Shown here: positions 20,306-30,221 of the stretch, piece by piece | How the letters are laid out: each line of letters opens with the position of its first letter | Numbering within the stretch: position 1 is the stretch's first letter | Assembly: GCA_022843325.1 (NCBI GenBank) | Contig: JALHNV010000005.1 | Span: 27,158 to 91,157, forward strand | Length of the DNA: 64,000 bases | Direction of reading: 5' to 3' | Source: Pseudolabrys sp. | Lineage (GTDB): Bacteria > Pseudomonadota > Alphaproteobacteria > Rhizobiales > Xanthobacteraceae | Made by a program: the position numbers and the translations under genes | Notes under the pieces: generated by a model | The model's database searches: none | Told to the model about the DNA's origin: nothing | What the model saw: only the letters and a program-made list of their open reading frames with translations

Positions 20306-20336
20306 AAAAAAACCCCGCGCCGTAGCGCGGGGTTTG
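20306..20336 (-). terminator. rho-independent terminator for the exported protein gene at 20358-20804
   Basis: ACCCCGCGC-CGTA-GCGCGGGGT, followed on the minus strand by a run of T. Confidence 0.75.
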
Positions 20337-20357
20337 TCGTTCTCATATGAGACGGCG

Positions 20358-20804
20358 TTACTGCTTCTCGTTCATGCCGCCGCTGCGCGAGCCGGACGTG
20401 CCCTTTTCCGTACCAGCGTTCAGGCTGCCCGGGGGCGGACGATCGGCACCCGACGGCGCTGCGCCGGTCGTGGAAGGCGTGCCCATCGTGGCAGAGGCCG
20501 GCGACTGCGAACCGCTCATCGAGCCGGCCGAGGTGCCGCTCTGCGCGGCCGCATTCGGGGAACTCGGCGGCGGATTTTCCGCGGTGTTCGGCCCCGTAAT
20601 CGCGCTGTTACCTGGCATGCCGCCGGTACCGGCGGGCTGATTGCCGCTATTCGCGGGGGCGCCGGGTGAACCGGTCACGGCCCCGGCATTCAGATTGCTC
20701 GGCGACCCTGTTGCGGACTGCGGGCCGGCAGCATTCTGCGCGCTGGCGATCGACATGCCGGCAATGAGAGCTGCCGCAGCGGTCAATGTCGTAAGTGTCT
20801 TCAT
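20358..20804 (-). CDS. exported low-complexity (Gly/Ser/Pro/Asn/Ala-rich) protein
   Basis: Signal peptide MKTLTTLTAAAALIAGMSIASAQ; low-complexity mature part; terminator downstream. Confidence 0.75.
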   Translation of the reverse strand: MKTLTTLTAAAALIAGMSIASAQNAAGPQSATGSPSNLNAGAVTGSPGAPANSGNQPAGTGGMPGNSAITGPNTAENPPPSSPNAAAQSGTSAGSMSGSQSPASATMGTPSTTGAAPSGADRPPPGSLNAGTEKGTSGSRSGGMNEKQ

Positions 20805-20951
20805 CGGGAGTTCTCCTTGGATGAGGGCCGCGTTCACTGCGGCTTGATATGCCGCGTGTGTCGCAGCAACTGGGGGGACAACAGGCCAACAGGAACATAC
20901 GTTCCGGGAACTCACAGGGTTGTGCGCGAATGTTTCCCGGTTCGACGCGTG

Positions 20952-21257
20952 TTACTTCTGCTCACCGCTGTCGATGGTCGACGAACCTTTCATATCAGTC
21001 GCGTCTTTGCCGCTTGGTTCCGTGATCGGCTTATCGATATTTTCGCCGCGGCCTGGCTCAAGCTTGGTCGGGACGTTCTGACCGGTGGTCGCCGGTGACT
21101 TGCGTTCACCGGCATTCATCGGCGGCGCGATGATCTCGGCGGGAGCATTCTGATGCGCCGGCGGAGCGGGCTCCGGCGGCAGATTGGTTGTTTGGGCGGC
21201 GGCGAGATTGATGCCGAGCAGCAGTGCCGCCGTGGCGGTCGAGAGACGGATGATCAT
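20952..21257 (-). CDS. exported low-complexity Pro-rich small protein
   Basis: Signal peptide MIIRLSTATAALLLGINLAAAQ; RBS-like GAGG upstream. Confidence 0.7.
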   Translation of the reverse strand: MIIRLSTATAALLLGINLAAAQTTNLPPEPAPPAHQNAPAEIIAPPMNAGERKSPATTGQNVPTKLEPGRGENIDKPITEPSGKDATDMKGSSTIDSGEQK

Positions 21258-21392
21258 GATGGCTCCTCGGGGTTGCTGAAGGAGAACGTTTGCCCCGACC
21301 TGCCGGTTCCGGCTCTCTGCTGCGACGGATTTACCGGCATTGCCTAACCGGAGCCGCCAAGGCACCCTGACCCGCTTGCAGGGGAGGGGCTG

Positions 21393-23000
<1,608 letters not shown>

Positions 23001-23001
23001 T

Positions 23002-23460
23002 CTAAACTCCACCGGTCGAAGTCATGGGCGTGTTCGCGGGCGTAGCCGCGTTTGCTCTCCGAAGGAGTATTTTATCCTCAGCGCTTTGTAACGATTCTTC
23101 TGCTTCGATTGCCTTCCGGAGACCAGCTTGAAAAATATACAATCTCATCAAAGAACCGCAGAATAGAAAAACAAATCCTAGAGAGGCAGAAAAAATAAAC
23201 TCGTGGGAAGTCATTTCCGAAAATGTTGGCAATCGCAGGTATTTTGCAGCGTATATAAATACCAATAACAACGAACCACATACAAACATAATGTTTGACG
23301 CGGGCTGTTTTGCGAACTCGGTCGTTTCTTGAAGGACGATTTTGAATTGTTGAAGCCGTCCTTCCAGACTTCCTGTTGTTGGCGTGACGTCTGTTGAGCT
23401 TTCTGACAATTTTGCCTCCTCGCAACCACTATTGATGGTAGTTAAATAATATACAACCAA
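23002..23460 (-). CDS. two-TM protein of unknown function, AT-rich
   Basis: Two hydrophobic segments (IMFVCGSLLLVFIYAA; FIFSASLGFVFLFCGSLMRLYIF); base composition clearly lower in GC than its flanks. Confidence 0.6.
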   Translation of the reverse strand: MVVYYLTTINSGCEEAKLSESSTDVTPTTGSLEGRLQQFKIVLQETTEFAKQPASNIMFVCGSLLLVFIYAAKYLRLPTFSEMTSHEFIFSASLGFVFLFCGSLMRLYIFQAGLRKAIEAEESLQSAEDKILLRRANAATPANTPMTSTGGV

Positions 23461-23633
23461 AATGGGTTGTCCAACGAATACAGATTTTATGTTGTTCGGC
23501 GATTGAGGCTGTTCAGGCGGGCCCTGCCGGCGAACTTAAGAGCCTTGGCGAAGTGAAAGGCGATAAGGTTCGGCGCATAGCGTTTGGTAATTTCCCTAAT
23601 CGTTCCGAACACCCAACCACTGCGATTTCGCCG

Positions 23634-23852
23634 ATGCCCTCCACCCCCAAAAAACCGCCCGGCCACGATTGGGAAGTCTTCATCCGCTATCTCGATGACG
23701 GCGAGGATGACAGCATGGCGGTCGAAAGCTGCTGGACGCCGGAGGAGGCGATCGCCAAAGCGCGCGAGGCGCTCAACGCCTATGCCAAGAGCGACGACGA
23801 CAAGGATCAGTTCGAGGTGATGGCGGTGGTGCGGAGCGATGCGGAGATTTAG
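23634..23852 (+). CDS. small acidic protein of unknown function
   Basis: MPSTPKKPPGHDWEVFIRYLDDGEDDSMAVESCWTPEEAIAKAREALNAYAKSD. Confidence 0.6.
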   Translation: MPSTPKKPPGHDWEVFIRYLDDGEDDSMAVESCWTPEEAIAKAREALNAYAKSDDDKDQFEVMAVVRSDAEI

Positions 23853-23916
23853 GGCGGGCCGTTAGCTGCGATTCCGCACACTCTTCACCCCCCTCCAGGG
23901 GAGGGTAAACGCCGCG

Positions 23917-24252
23917 TCACGCCTTCTTTGCTTTTTTCTCCACCGGCAGCTTTGCCGCCTTGCGCAGCGTCTCGTTGATGCGGCTCTGCCAGCCGCGGCC
24001 CGTGCCGCGATAATAAGCGATGACATCGGGATCGAGGCGAAGGCTCAATGCGCTTTTCGGTGCAGGTGATTTCGGGCGGCCGCGCGGCACGGGCGTGCCC
24101 CCGATGTGAAACGTACCGCGCGCAAAGTCTTCGTCGGTCAGTTCGGGGATTTCGTCATAGTCCGCCTGCGTGAGCACATAAGCATCAACCTTCTTCAAGT
24201 CGCTGCCCAAGCGCCGCGAGCGTTTCGCCGTAACGCTTTTTTTCCCGGCCAT
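23917..24252 (-). CDS. brnA: BrnA-family antitoxin
   Basis: ALSLRLDPDVIAYYRGTGRGWQSRINETLRKAA BrnA motif; adjacent to brnT. Confidence 0.88.
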   Translation of the reverse strand: MAGKKSVTAKRSRRLGSDLKKVDAYVLTQADYDEIPELTDEDFARGTFHIGGTPVPRGRPKSPAPKSALSLRLDPDVIAYYRGTGRGWQSRINETLRKAAKLPVEKKAKKA

Positions 24253-24490
24253 TTGTCTTCCTCATCGAAATTATGTGACGCGCTTCGCCGCGCTGCGTCC
24301 AGCAGATGATCAGCATTCGTCCGTTAAGGTAGCCGACGGTGTTGATGCGGAATTCGCCGTAGTCATGCCTCGCGTCCGGAATGTCATAGGTCTCGCCGTC
24401 AAACACCCGCGCGGCGTCGAGAAAGTCCAGCCCGCGCTCGCGCAACGTCCAGTCGCGTTTGGCCGGGTCGAATGTGATTTTCCACGGCAT
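24185..24490 (-). CDS. brnT: BrnT-family ribonuclease toxin
   Basis: ITFDPAKRDWTLRERGLDFLDAARVFDG, GYLNGRMLIICWTQRGEARHIISMRKTNGREKKRYGE. Confidence 0.9.
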   Translation of the reverse strand: MPWKITFDPAKRDWTLRERGLDFLDAARVFDGETYDIPDARHDYGEFRINTVGYLNGRMLIICWTQRGEARHIISMRKTNGREKKRYGETLAALGQRLEEG

Positions 24491-24494
24491 TTAA

Positions 24495-24504
24495 TGTATA
24501 TACA
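24495..24504. promoter_or_regulatory. palindrome TGTATATACA immediately upstream of brnT; candidate operator
   Basis: Perfect 10-bp palindrome in an AT-rich patch 4 bp before the brnT start. Confidence 0.5.
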
Positions 24505-24560
24505 AAAAATGGCTTGGCAAGGGGCTTCACGTGGCGTTGTGGAACGGATTCTGCCATAGA

Positions 24561-25262
24561 ATGCCCCCCATGAAACACACCTCCGCGCTCATCGTCGGCG
24601 CCGGCTCCGGGCTCTCGGCCGCGCTGGCGCGCGCCTTCGCCAAGGCCGGCATCAAGGTCGCGCTGGCGGCGCGCTCCGTTGCCAAGCTCGCAGAGTTCAC
24701 CGACGCCACCGGCGCGCGCACGTTCGAATGCGATGCCGCGCAGGCCTATGACGTCGCCAAACTGTTCGGCGATCTCGATGCCGCCGGGCTGACGCCCGAC
24801 GTCGTCGTCTACAATCCGAGCTACCGCGTGCGCGGGGCGTTCATCGATCTCGATCCGGCCGAGGTCGAGAAGACTTTGGCCATCACCGCCTTCGGCGGCT
24901 TCCTGGTGGCGCAGCAGGCGGCCAAGCGCATGCTGCCGAAAGGCGCGGGCGCCATCCTGTTCACCGGCGCGTCGGCATCGGTGAAGGGCTACGCACAGTC
25001 GGCGCCATTCGCGATGGGCAAGTTCGCGCTGCGCGGGCTGTCGCAAAGCATGGCGCGCGAATTGTCGCAGCACGGCATCCATGTCTGCCATTTCGTCATC
25101 GACGGCGGCATAAGAAGCGCGCGCCGCGCCGAGCCCGCCGACAACCCGGACTCGCTGCTGGACCCGGATGCGATCGCCGCGAGTTACCTGCACGTGCTGT
25201 CGCAGCCGCGCAGCGCCTGGACATCCGAGCTTGAATTGCGGCCATGGGTGGAGAAATTCTGA
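24561..25262 (+). CDS. SDR-family oxidoreductase
   Basis: ALIVGAGSGLSAALARAFAKAGIKVALAARS; FTGASASVKGYAQSAPFAMGKFALRGLSQSMARE. Confidence 0.88.
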   Translation: MPPMKHTSALIVGAGSGLSAALARAFAKAGIKVALAARSVAKLAEFTDATGARTFECDAAQAYDVAKLFGDLDAAGLTPDVVVYNPSYRVRGAFIDLDPAEVEKTLAITAFGGFLVAQQAAKRMLPKGAGAILFTGASASVKGYAQSAPFAMGKFALRGLSQSMARELSQHGIHVCHFVIDGGIRSARRAEPADNPDSLLDPDAIAASYLHVLSQPRSAWTSELELRPWVEKF

Positions 25263-25996
25263 TGCTGGTTTCCGACGATGCGCAACATCTGGCGCCGACC
25301 GGGACGCTGCGCGCCGGTGTGGTCGCTGCGCCGTCGGGCACGGCCTTCTTCTGCACCCGCAAGGGCCAGGGCGATGCCGAGGGCGTCACCGCCGAGCTGA
25401 TGCGCGCATTTGCCGATACGTTGAAGGTGCCGCTGGCCTTGCAGGTCTACGACAATTCCGGCCAGGTCACCGAAGCGGTGGCCAGCGGCGAATGCGACAT
25501 CGCCTTCATGCCGCGCGATCCCGCGCGCGAGGCCAAGGTCGACTTCGGCCCGTCTTATTTCGTCATTGCCAGCACCTATCTGGTGCCGGCGGGCTCGACG
25601 ATCCAGAGCCTCGACGAAGTCAACCGGTCCGGCGTGCGCATTGTCGGCATTTCCAACACGACCACGGTGCGGAGTGCCCGGCGGACCGCGCCGGAGGCCA
25701 CCGTCGAGGAAGTTCCGAGCGTGGACCTGATGACCGAGATGGCGCGCAGCGGGAAAGGCGACGCCTTCGCGCTGACGCACGACTCGTTTGTCGGACTGCT
25801 GCCCGGTCTGCCCGGTGCGCGGGTTTTGCCCGGCCATTTCCAGCAGGTCGGTGTGGCGGTGGCGGTGCCGAAGGGCCGGCCCGAGGCGCTCAGGGCGGCC
25901 ACGGCGCTGATGGAGCACGCCAAGCAATCGGGGCTGGTGCGGCACGCTTTCGACAGCGCCGGCTTGCGCGATGCCGAGGTGGCGCCAGCAGTCTAG
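25262..25996 (+). CDS. transporter substrate-binding domain protein (SBP_bac_3 type)
   Basis: GVTAELMRAFADTLKVPLALQVYDNSGQVTEAVASGECDIAFMPRDPAREAKVDFGPSYFVIASTYLV. Confidence 0.85.
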   Translation: MLVSDDAQHLAPTGTLRAGVVAAPSGTAFFCTRKGQGDAEGVTAELMRAFADTLKVPLALQVYDNSGQVTEAVASGECDIAFMPRDPAREAKVDFGPSYFVIASTYLVPAGSTIQSLDEVNRSGVRIVGISNTTTVRSARRTAPEATVEEVPSVDLMTEMARSGKGDAFALTHDSFVGLLPGLPGARVLPGHFQQVGVAVAVPKGRPEALRAATALMEHAKQSGLVRHAFDSAGLRDAEVAPAV

Positions 25997-26535
25997 CCTT
26001 CCTGCACCCGCACCGGCGCTGCGGCGACGCGCCGGAACAGCTGGATGCGCCGCCGGATCGGCAGCCAGTCGTACAGATAGATTTCGATCGGCCGCCAGTT
26101 GGCGACCCAGCCGACGATGATAAGGCTTTCCTCCACCACCCGTGCCGCTGTCCGGTTTGGAATCATGGCGGCAAACACCTGGCTGGCGGTCAGGCAGGCC
26201 ACCAGCACGCCGACGCCGATCGCCAGTGAGCGGCGGCCGATCCGGAACAACTCGCGCAGTTCGTTTTCGCCGGCTTCGGCGCGGTCTTGGAAATAGTGCG
26301 CGAAGGCCTCGCCGATGCCGGCGGATTCCGGGCGGGCCGCTTCTTCCGGCGGCAGATGCACGACGATGTTGAAGGGCGCGCCAGGCGGCAGTTCGCGCAC
26401 CCAGCTGACCAGAAACTCCTCGACGCCGGTGTCGAGATCCTTTTCGCGGAAGGGCGAGGGATCGAATGAATTGAACAACTGCGAGATGGATCGTGTGCGT
26501 ACCGCGATTTCAATGGTGCCGTCAGGTCCGGTCAT
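25993..26535 (-). CDS. membrane protein of unknown function
   Basis: ATGA overlap with the upstream MFS gene; one or two TM helices. Confidence 0.7.
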   Translation of the reverse strand: MTGPDGTIEIAVRTRSISQLFNSFDPSPFREKDLDTGVEEFLVSWVRELPPGAPFNIVVHLPPEEAARPESAGIGEAFAHYFQDRAEAGENELRELFRIGRRSLAIGVGVLVACLTASQVFAAMIPNRTAARVVEESLIIVGWVANWRPIEIYLYDWLPIRRRIQLFRRVAAAPVRVQEG

Positions 26536-27743
26536 GGCATTGCCCGGGTTGCGGCGAAACGCCGGATGCCGGTCGCGGCGAAATACAGCAACGCCACGCC
26601 CGCGATGGCCCAGCACAACGCCGGCACCCATTGCAGCACAAGCCTGTATTCCGGCTCGCCGTTGATCCCGGTTGCCACCGCCGCCATGCGCACGAAAGTC
26701 GCCAGCGCCAGCGTCGAGAACAGCAGGCCGGACATGCGACCTTCTCCGCCATGGGCCCCGATCAGGAACGCCACCGTAAAGGCGCTCATCAGGATCGCGC
26801 CCCAGGCGGCGCCCGCCGCGAATTGCGCTACAATCAGCCATGGCAATGCCGGCGCCTGATGCGCCGCGAGAATGGCCAGCGCGCCGGCCAGTGCGGCGAC
26901 ACCCATCACCCAGTAGCCGCCAACGCGCTTGGTCACGAGGCCGGCCGGAAACATGGCGATGTTGAAGCCGATCCAGAACACCGGCATCAGCCATGGCAGG
27001 TCGGCCGGCGTGGCAAAGCGCAGGTACAGTGCGGCGCTGTCGAGCGCGAAATGCATCTGGTAGCCGAGCGCCAGCACGATCATGCCGAGTGCGAAAACGG
27101 TGGCTGGTGTGGTCAGCGTGCCGAAGGCGCGGGGCGGCGTGGTGTCGGCCTCCGGCCTCGGCACAGTCGCCAGTTGCCGTTCGGCCGCGATCATGCCCAA
27201 GGTCGTCAGCACCAATACAATGCTCGCCACCGCGAACGGCAGGCGTGGGTCGACGTCACGCAGCGCAAGGGCAAGATACGGCCCGACCGCGCCGGCAAGG
27301 CCGGTACCGAGCAGCGCCAGCGCCGCCAGATAGGGGATCGCCGGCTTGGCGGCGTATTTGCCGAGCAGCATCAGCGGCGGCGCGCGCAGCGCCGACGACG
27401 TGACGGTCCACACCAGCGTCACCGCGATCAGCAGCGGCGCGCCGGCAACCGCCACAAAGGGCAGGGCGATGAAGGCGGCGCAGGACACCGCGGTCGCCAC
27501 GGCGACCCAGACGCCGAGCCTGCCGAGCACGCGCGTGACCTTGTCGGCCGCGACGCCGGCTGCGAAGTCGCAGATTGTGAACACCGCCTGATCCAGCATC
27601 AGAATCCAGATCACCGCGCCCGGGGGCAGGCCGGCGCTGGCCGCCAGCTTCGGCAGGTAGATGACGTAGACCGTCCAGCACAGCGTGAACAGCAGCTGCA
27701 GCAGGGCCAAATACCAGCCGAAGCGGTGCGATACCGCGCTCAT
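26532..27743 (-). CDS. MFS transporter
   Basis: About 12 hydrophobic segments across 400 aa; MSAVSHRFGWYLALLQLLFTLCWTVYVIYLPKL start. Confidence 0.88.
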   Translation of the reverse strand: MSAVSHRFGWYLALLQLLFTLCWTVYVIYLPKLAASAGLPPGAVIWILMLDQAVFTICDFAAGVAADKVTRVLGRLGVWVAVATAVSCAAFIALPFVAVAGAPLLIAVTLVWTVTSSALRAPPLMLLGKYAAKPAIPYLAALALLGTGLAGAVGPYLALALRDVDPRLPFAVASIVLVLTTLGMIAAERQLATVPRPEADTTPPRAFGTLTTPATVFALGMIVLALGYQMHFALDSAALYLRFATPADLPWLMPVFWIGFNIAMFPAGLVTKRVGGYWVMGVAALAGALAILAAHQAPALPWLIVAQFAAGAAWGAILMSAFTVAFLIGAHGGEGRMSGLLFSTLALATFVRMAAVATGINGEPEYRLVLQWVPALCWAIAGVALLYFAATGIRRFAATRAMP

Positions 27744-27750
27744 GGGTAAC

Positions 27751-28725
27751 TCAGATGCTGATGACCACGTTTCCGACCGATACCTTCTCCACGGCCTCAT
27801 GCGCCGCCACGATGTCGTCGAGGCTAAAGGTCTGCGGAGCGATGCGGTGCTTCAGCGTGCCCGTCTCCAGCGCCCTGGTAATCGCTGTAACGACCCGCTC
27901 GCGCTCGGCGGCAGTGATCTCGTAGACGATGAAGAACTGGTACCGCGTCGCGTTCGGGATGCCGAAGCCGGCCGGGATGGTCGCCTGCGGATTTGACGTG
28001 CCATAGACGATGACGTTGCCTTTCGCCTTGAGCACGCCGGCGACGTATTTGGCGTTGCTGGCGATATCCATGTCGATGATGGCGTCGATTGGCTTGCTGT
28101 TGGTGATTGCCATCACGCGCGCGGGCACATCCTCGGTCCGGTAGTCGATGGTGTGGTCGGCCCCGACCTCTGTTGCCATCGCGCCTTTTTCCGCTGAGGA
28201 GACGGTGGCGATGACGGTCGCGCCGGCCGTCTTGGCGAACTGGATCACATATTGGCCGACGGCGCCGGCCCCGCCTGTGACCAGCACAACGCTGCCCTTG
28301 CCGATTTCAGCCAGCAGGACCGCGTGGTAGGCCGTCATTGCCGGAATGCCGAGACAGGCGCCCACCTCGAAGCTGATGCTGTCGGGTAGTTTGACGGCCT
28401 GGACCGCTGGCAACACGATGAATTCGGCGGCGGTGCCGTAGGGGCGCTGCCATTGGCCGTTCCAGACCCAGACGCGCTCGCCGATCCGCGCTTGCGGCAC
28501 GCCGTCTCCAACCTGGTCGATAACGCCCGCGCCATCACTGTGCGGGATCAGTTGCGGCCAGGCAATTTTGCGGCTGCCCTGACGGGCTTTTACGTCCGAT
28601 GGGTTGACGCCGGAGGTCGCCAGCTTGACCCGGACCTCGCCAGGCCCGGCTTGCGGCGTCGGCACCTCGCCGACGCGCATGACATCACGCGCAGAACCAT
28701 TGCGCTCGTAATAGGCCGCTTTCAT
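27751..28725 (-). CDS. NADPH:quinone reductase-like zinc-independent alcohol dehydrogenase (MDR family)
   Basis: GVNPSDVKARQG, GSVVLVTGGAGAVGQYVIQFAKTAGATVIATVSS. Confidence 0.92.
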   Translation of the reverse strand: MKAAYYERNGSARDVMRVGEVPTPQAGPGEVRVKLATSGVNPSDVKARQGSRKIAWPQLIPHSDGAGVIDQVGDGVPQARIGERVWVWNGQWQRPYGTAAEFIVLPAVQAVKLPDSISFEVGACLGIPAMTAYHAVLLAEIGKGSVVLVTGGAGAVGQYVIQFAKTAGATVIATVSSAEKGAMATEVGADHTIDYRTEDVPARVMAITNSKPIDAIIDMDIASNAKYVAGVLKAKGNVIVYGTSNPQATIPAGFGIPNATRYQFFIVYEITAAERERVVTAITRALETGTLKHRIAPQTFSLDDIVAAHEAVEKVSVGNVVISI

Positions 28726-28787
28726 TGAGGATGCCTCCGACAGGGAGGCACCACAGTAGCATGGCCGATTCTATTCGTGGAACGGCG

Positions 28788-28988
28788 TCAGCTGGTGATC
28801 TGATGTATCTGGGCGCGGGCGCGCTGCGTCAGCTGCTCCCACTTGGTCCCAACGACGTCCCAGTTCACCAATGTTCGTTCGGTCGTGGTTGGCGCCGTTG
28901 TCGCCATTCTGGTGTTGTTGGAATCGTAGAGAAAGGCGCCGCCGACGGTCAGAAGGCCGCCAATAATGATGCCGAGCAGAAGCCGCAT
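28788..28988 (-). CDS. small membrane-anchored protein of unknown function
   Basis: MRLLLGIIIGGLLTVGGAFLYDS signal/anchor, short soluble tail. Confidence 0.6.
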   Translation of the reverse strand: MRLLLGIIIGGLLTVGGAFLYDSNNTRMATTAPTTTERTLVNWDVVGTKWEQLTQRARAQIHQITS

Positions 28989-29204
28989 GGTTAATCTCCG
29001 CGTTCCCCGCATCAGAACGCTCCCGGGCAGGTTCCGGTTCCCTTCGCGGGCGCGGCTGGACGGCGGTTCGGCCATCCTGGGTCTCGTGCCGCAGCCCCAG
29101 AGGCCGCTAAAGTCCGCAGAAAAATCTTTCTAACATATTGAAATCATAGATATTTTTGCTCAAAAAACTTCCCCGGACGGCAAAATAACTGCTATATTAC
29201 CGGG

Positions 29205-29702
29205 ATGAGCAGACAGTCAGTGAAGGCTGCCGGGCGGTCCACCAAAACCGCCGGGCGCACCGTTAAGAAAAGCGCCAAAGGCGCGCGTGCGTCGGACAAG
29301 AAGCCGTCCAAGTCCGCGCGTAGTCCGGTTGGCAAATCCACCTCGACCAAATCGCGGCCGCCGCGCGCGGCGGCGCTTGCCGCGCCCAGTGCCGTGAAAT
29401 CCTCGGCGAAATCGCCGCCCAAGTCGGCCGCGGCGAAATCCGCTGCGATCAAGGCCGTGGCACCGATGGTGCACACGCCGAGCCCGCCGGTGCAGCCGGA
29501 CCAACCGCTCAAGGCGCACCGCTATACGGTCGGGGAGACGGTTTACTACACCTCGCCGACGTTCGGCCGCACCGCGGCGACCGGCAGCTATACCGTGATC
29601 AAGCTGCTGCCGTCGGAAAGCGACGACTACCAGTACCGGATCAAGAGCAACGTCGAGGCGTTCGAGCGCGTGGCCAAGGAAAGCCAGCTCGATAAGGCCT
29701 GA
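29205..29702 (+). CDS. protein with histone-H1-like Lys/Ala/Ser-rich N-terminal tail and small conserved C-terminal domain
   Basis: MSRQSVKAAGRSTKTAGRTVKKSAKG... tail then YTVGETVYYTSPTFGRTAATGSYTVIKLLPSESDDYQYRIKSNVEAFERVAKESQL. Confidence 0.8.
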   Translation: MSRQSVKAAGRSTKTAGRTVKKSAKGARASDKKPSKSARSPVGKSTSTKSRPPRAAALAAPSAVKSSAKSPPKSAAAKSAAIKAVAPMVHTPSPPVQPDQPLKAHRYTVGETVYYTSPTFGRTAATGSYTVIKLLPSESDDYQYRIKSNVEAFERVAKESQLDKA

Positions 29703-29807
29703 CGGGTTCCCGTTGCCTGCAGTGCGCCGGCGCGTCCGAGCGCGCTTTTGTCTCCATCATCGCATATAATGCCTTGGAGCGGCCCGGTTGGCCGCAGGAG
29801 AAACCGC

Positions 29808-30143
29808 ATGCCGATCTTCATCACCCAGGGCCGTTACACCCGCGACGCCATCAAGGGCATGATCGTCAAGCCCGAGGACCGCGCCGACCAGGTCTCTCGC
29901 ATGCTGTCGAAAGCCGGCGGCCGTCTGATCGGTTATTATGTCACCTTCGGCGAATATGATTTCATGGCGATCTGCGAGGCGCCCAGCGAGACGCAGATGG
30001 CGGCGGTGCTGATGGCGGCCGGCAGCAGCGGCGGCGTGACCGACCTGCGCACGACGCTGGCCATGACATCGGTGGAGGCGAAGGGCGCATTTGCCGCGGC
30101 CAGCGACCTCGCGCCGAGCTATCGCGCGCCCGGAGGGGCTTGA
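29808..30143 (+). CDS. GYD-domain protein
   Basis: MPIFITQGRYTRDAIKGMIVKPEDRADQVSRMLSKAGGRLIGYYVTFGEYDFMAICE. Confidence 0.88.
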   Translation: MPIFITQGRYTRDAIKGMIVKPEDRADQVSRMLSKAGGRLIGYYVTFGEYDFMAICEAPSETQMAAVLMAAGSSGGVTDLRTTLAMTSVEAKGAFAAASDLAPSYRAPGGA

Positions 30144-30221
30144 AGCATCCGGAATAACGTCCACTATCGCGGCGTTGTTATTTCAGACTGACAACAGAAA
30201 CGCACTCTAGGGAGATTGACG

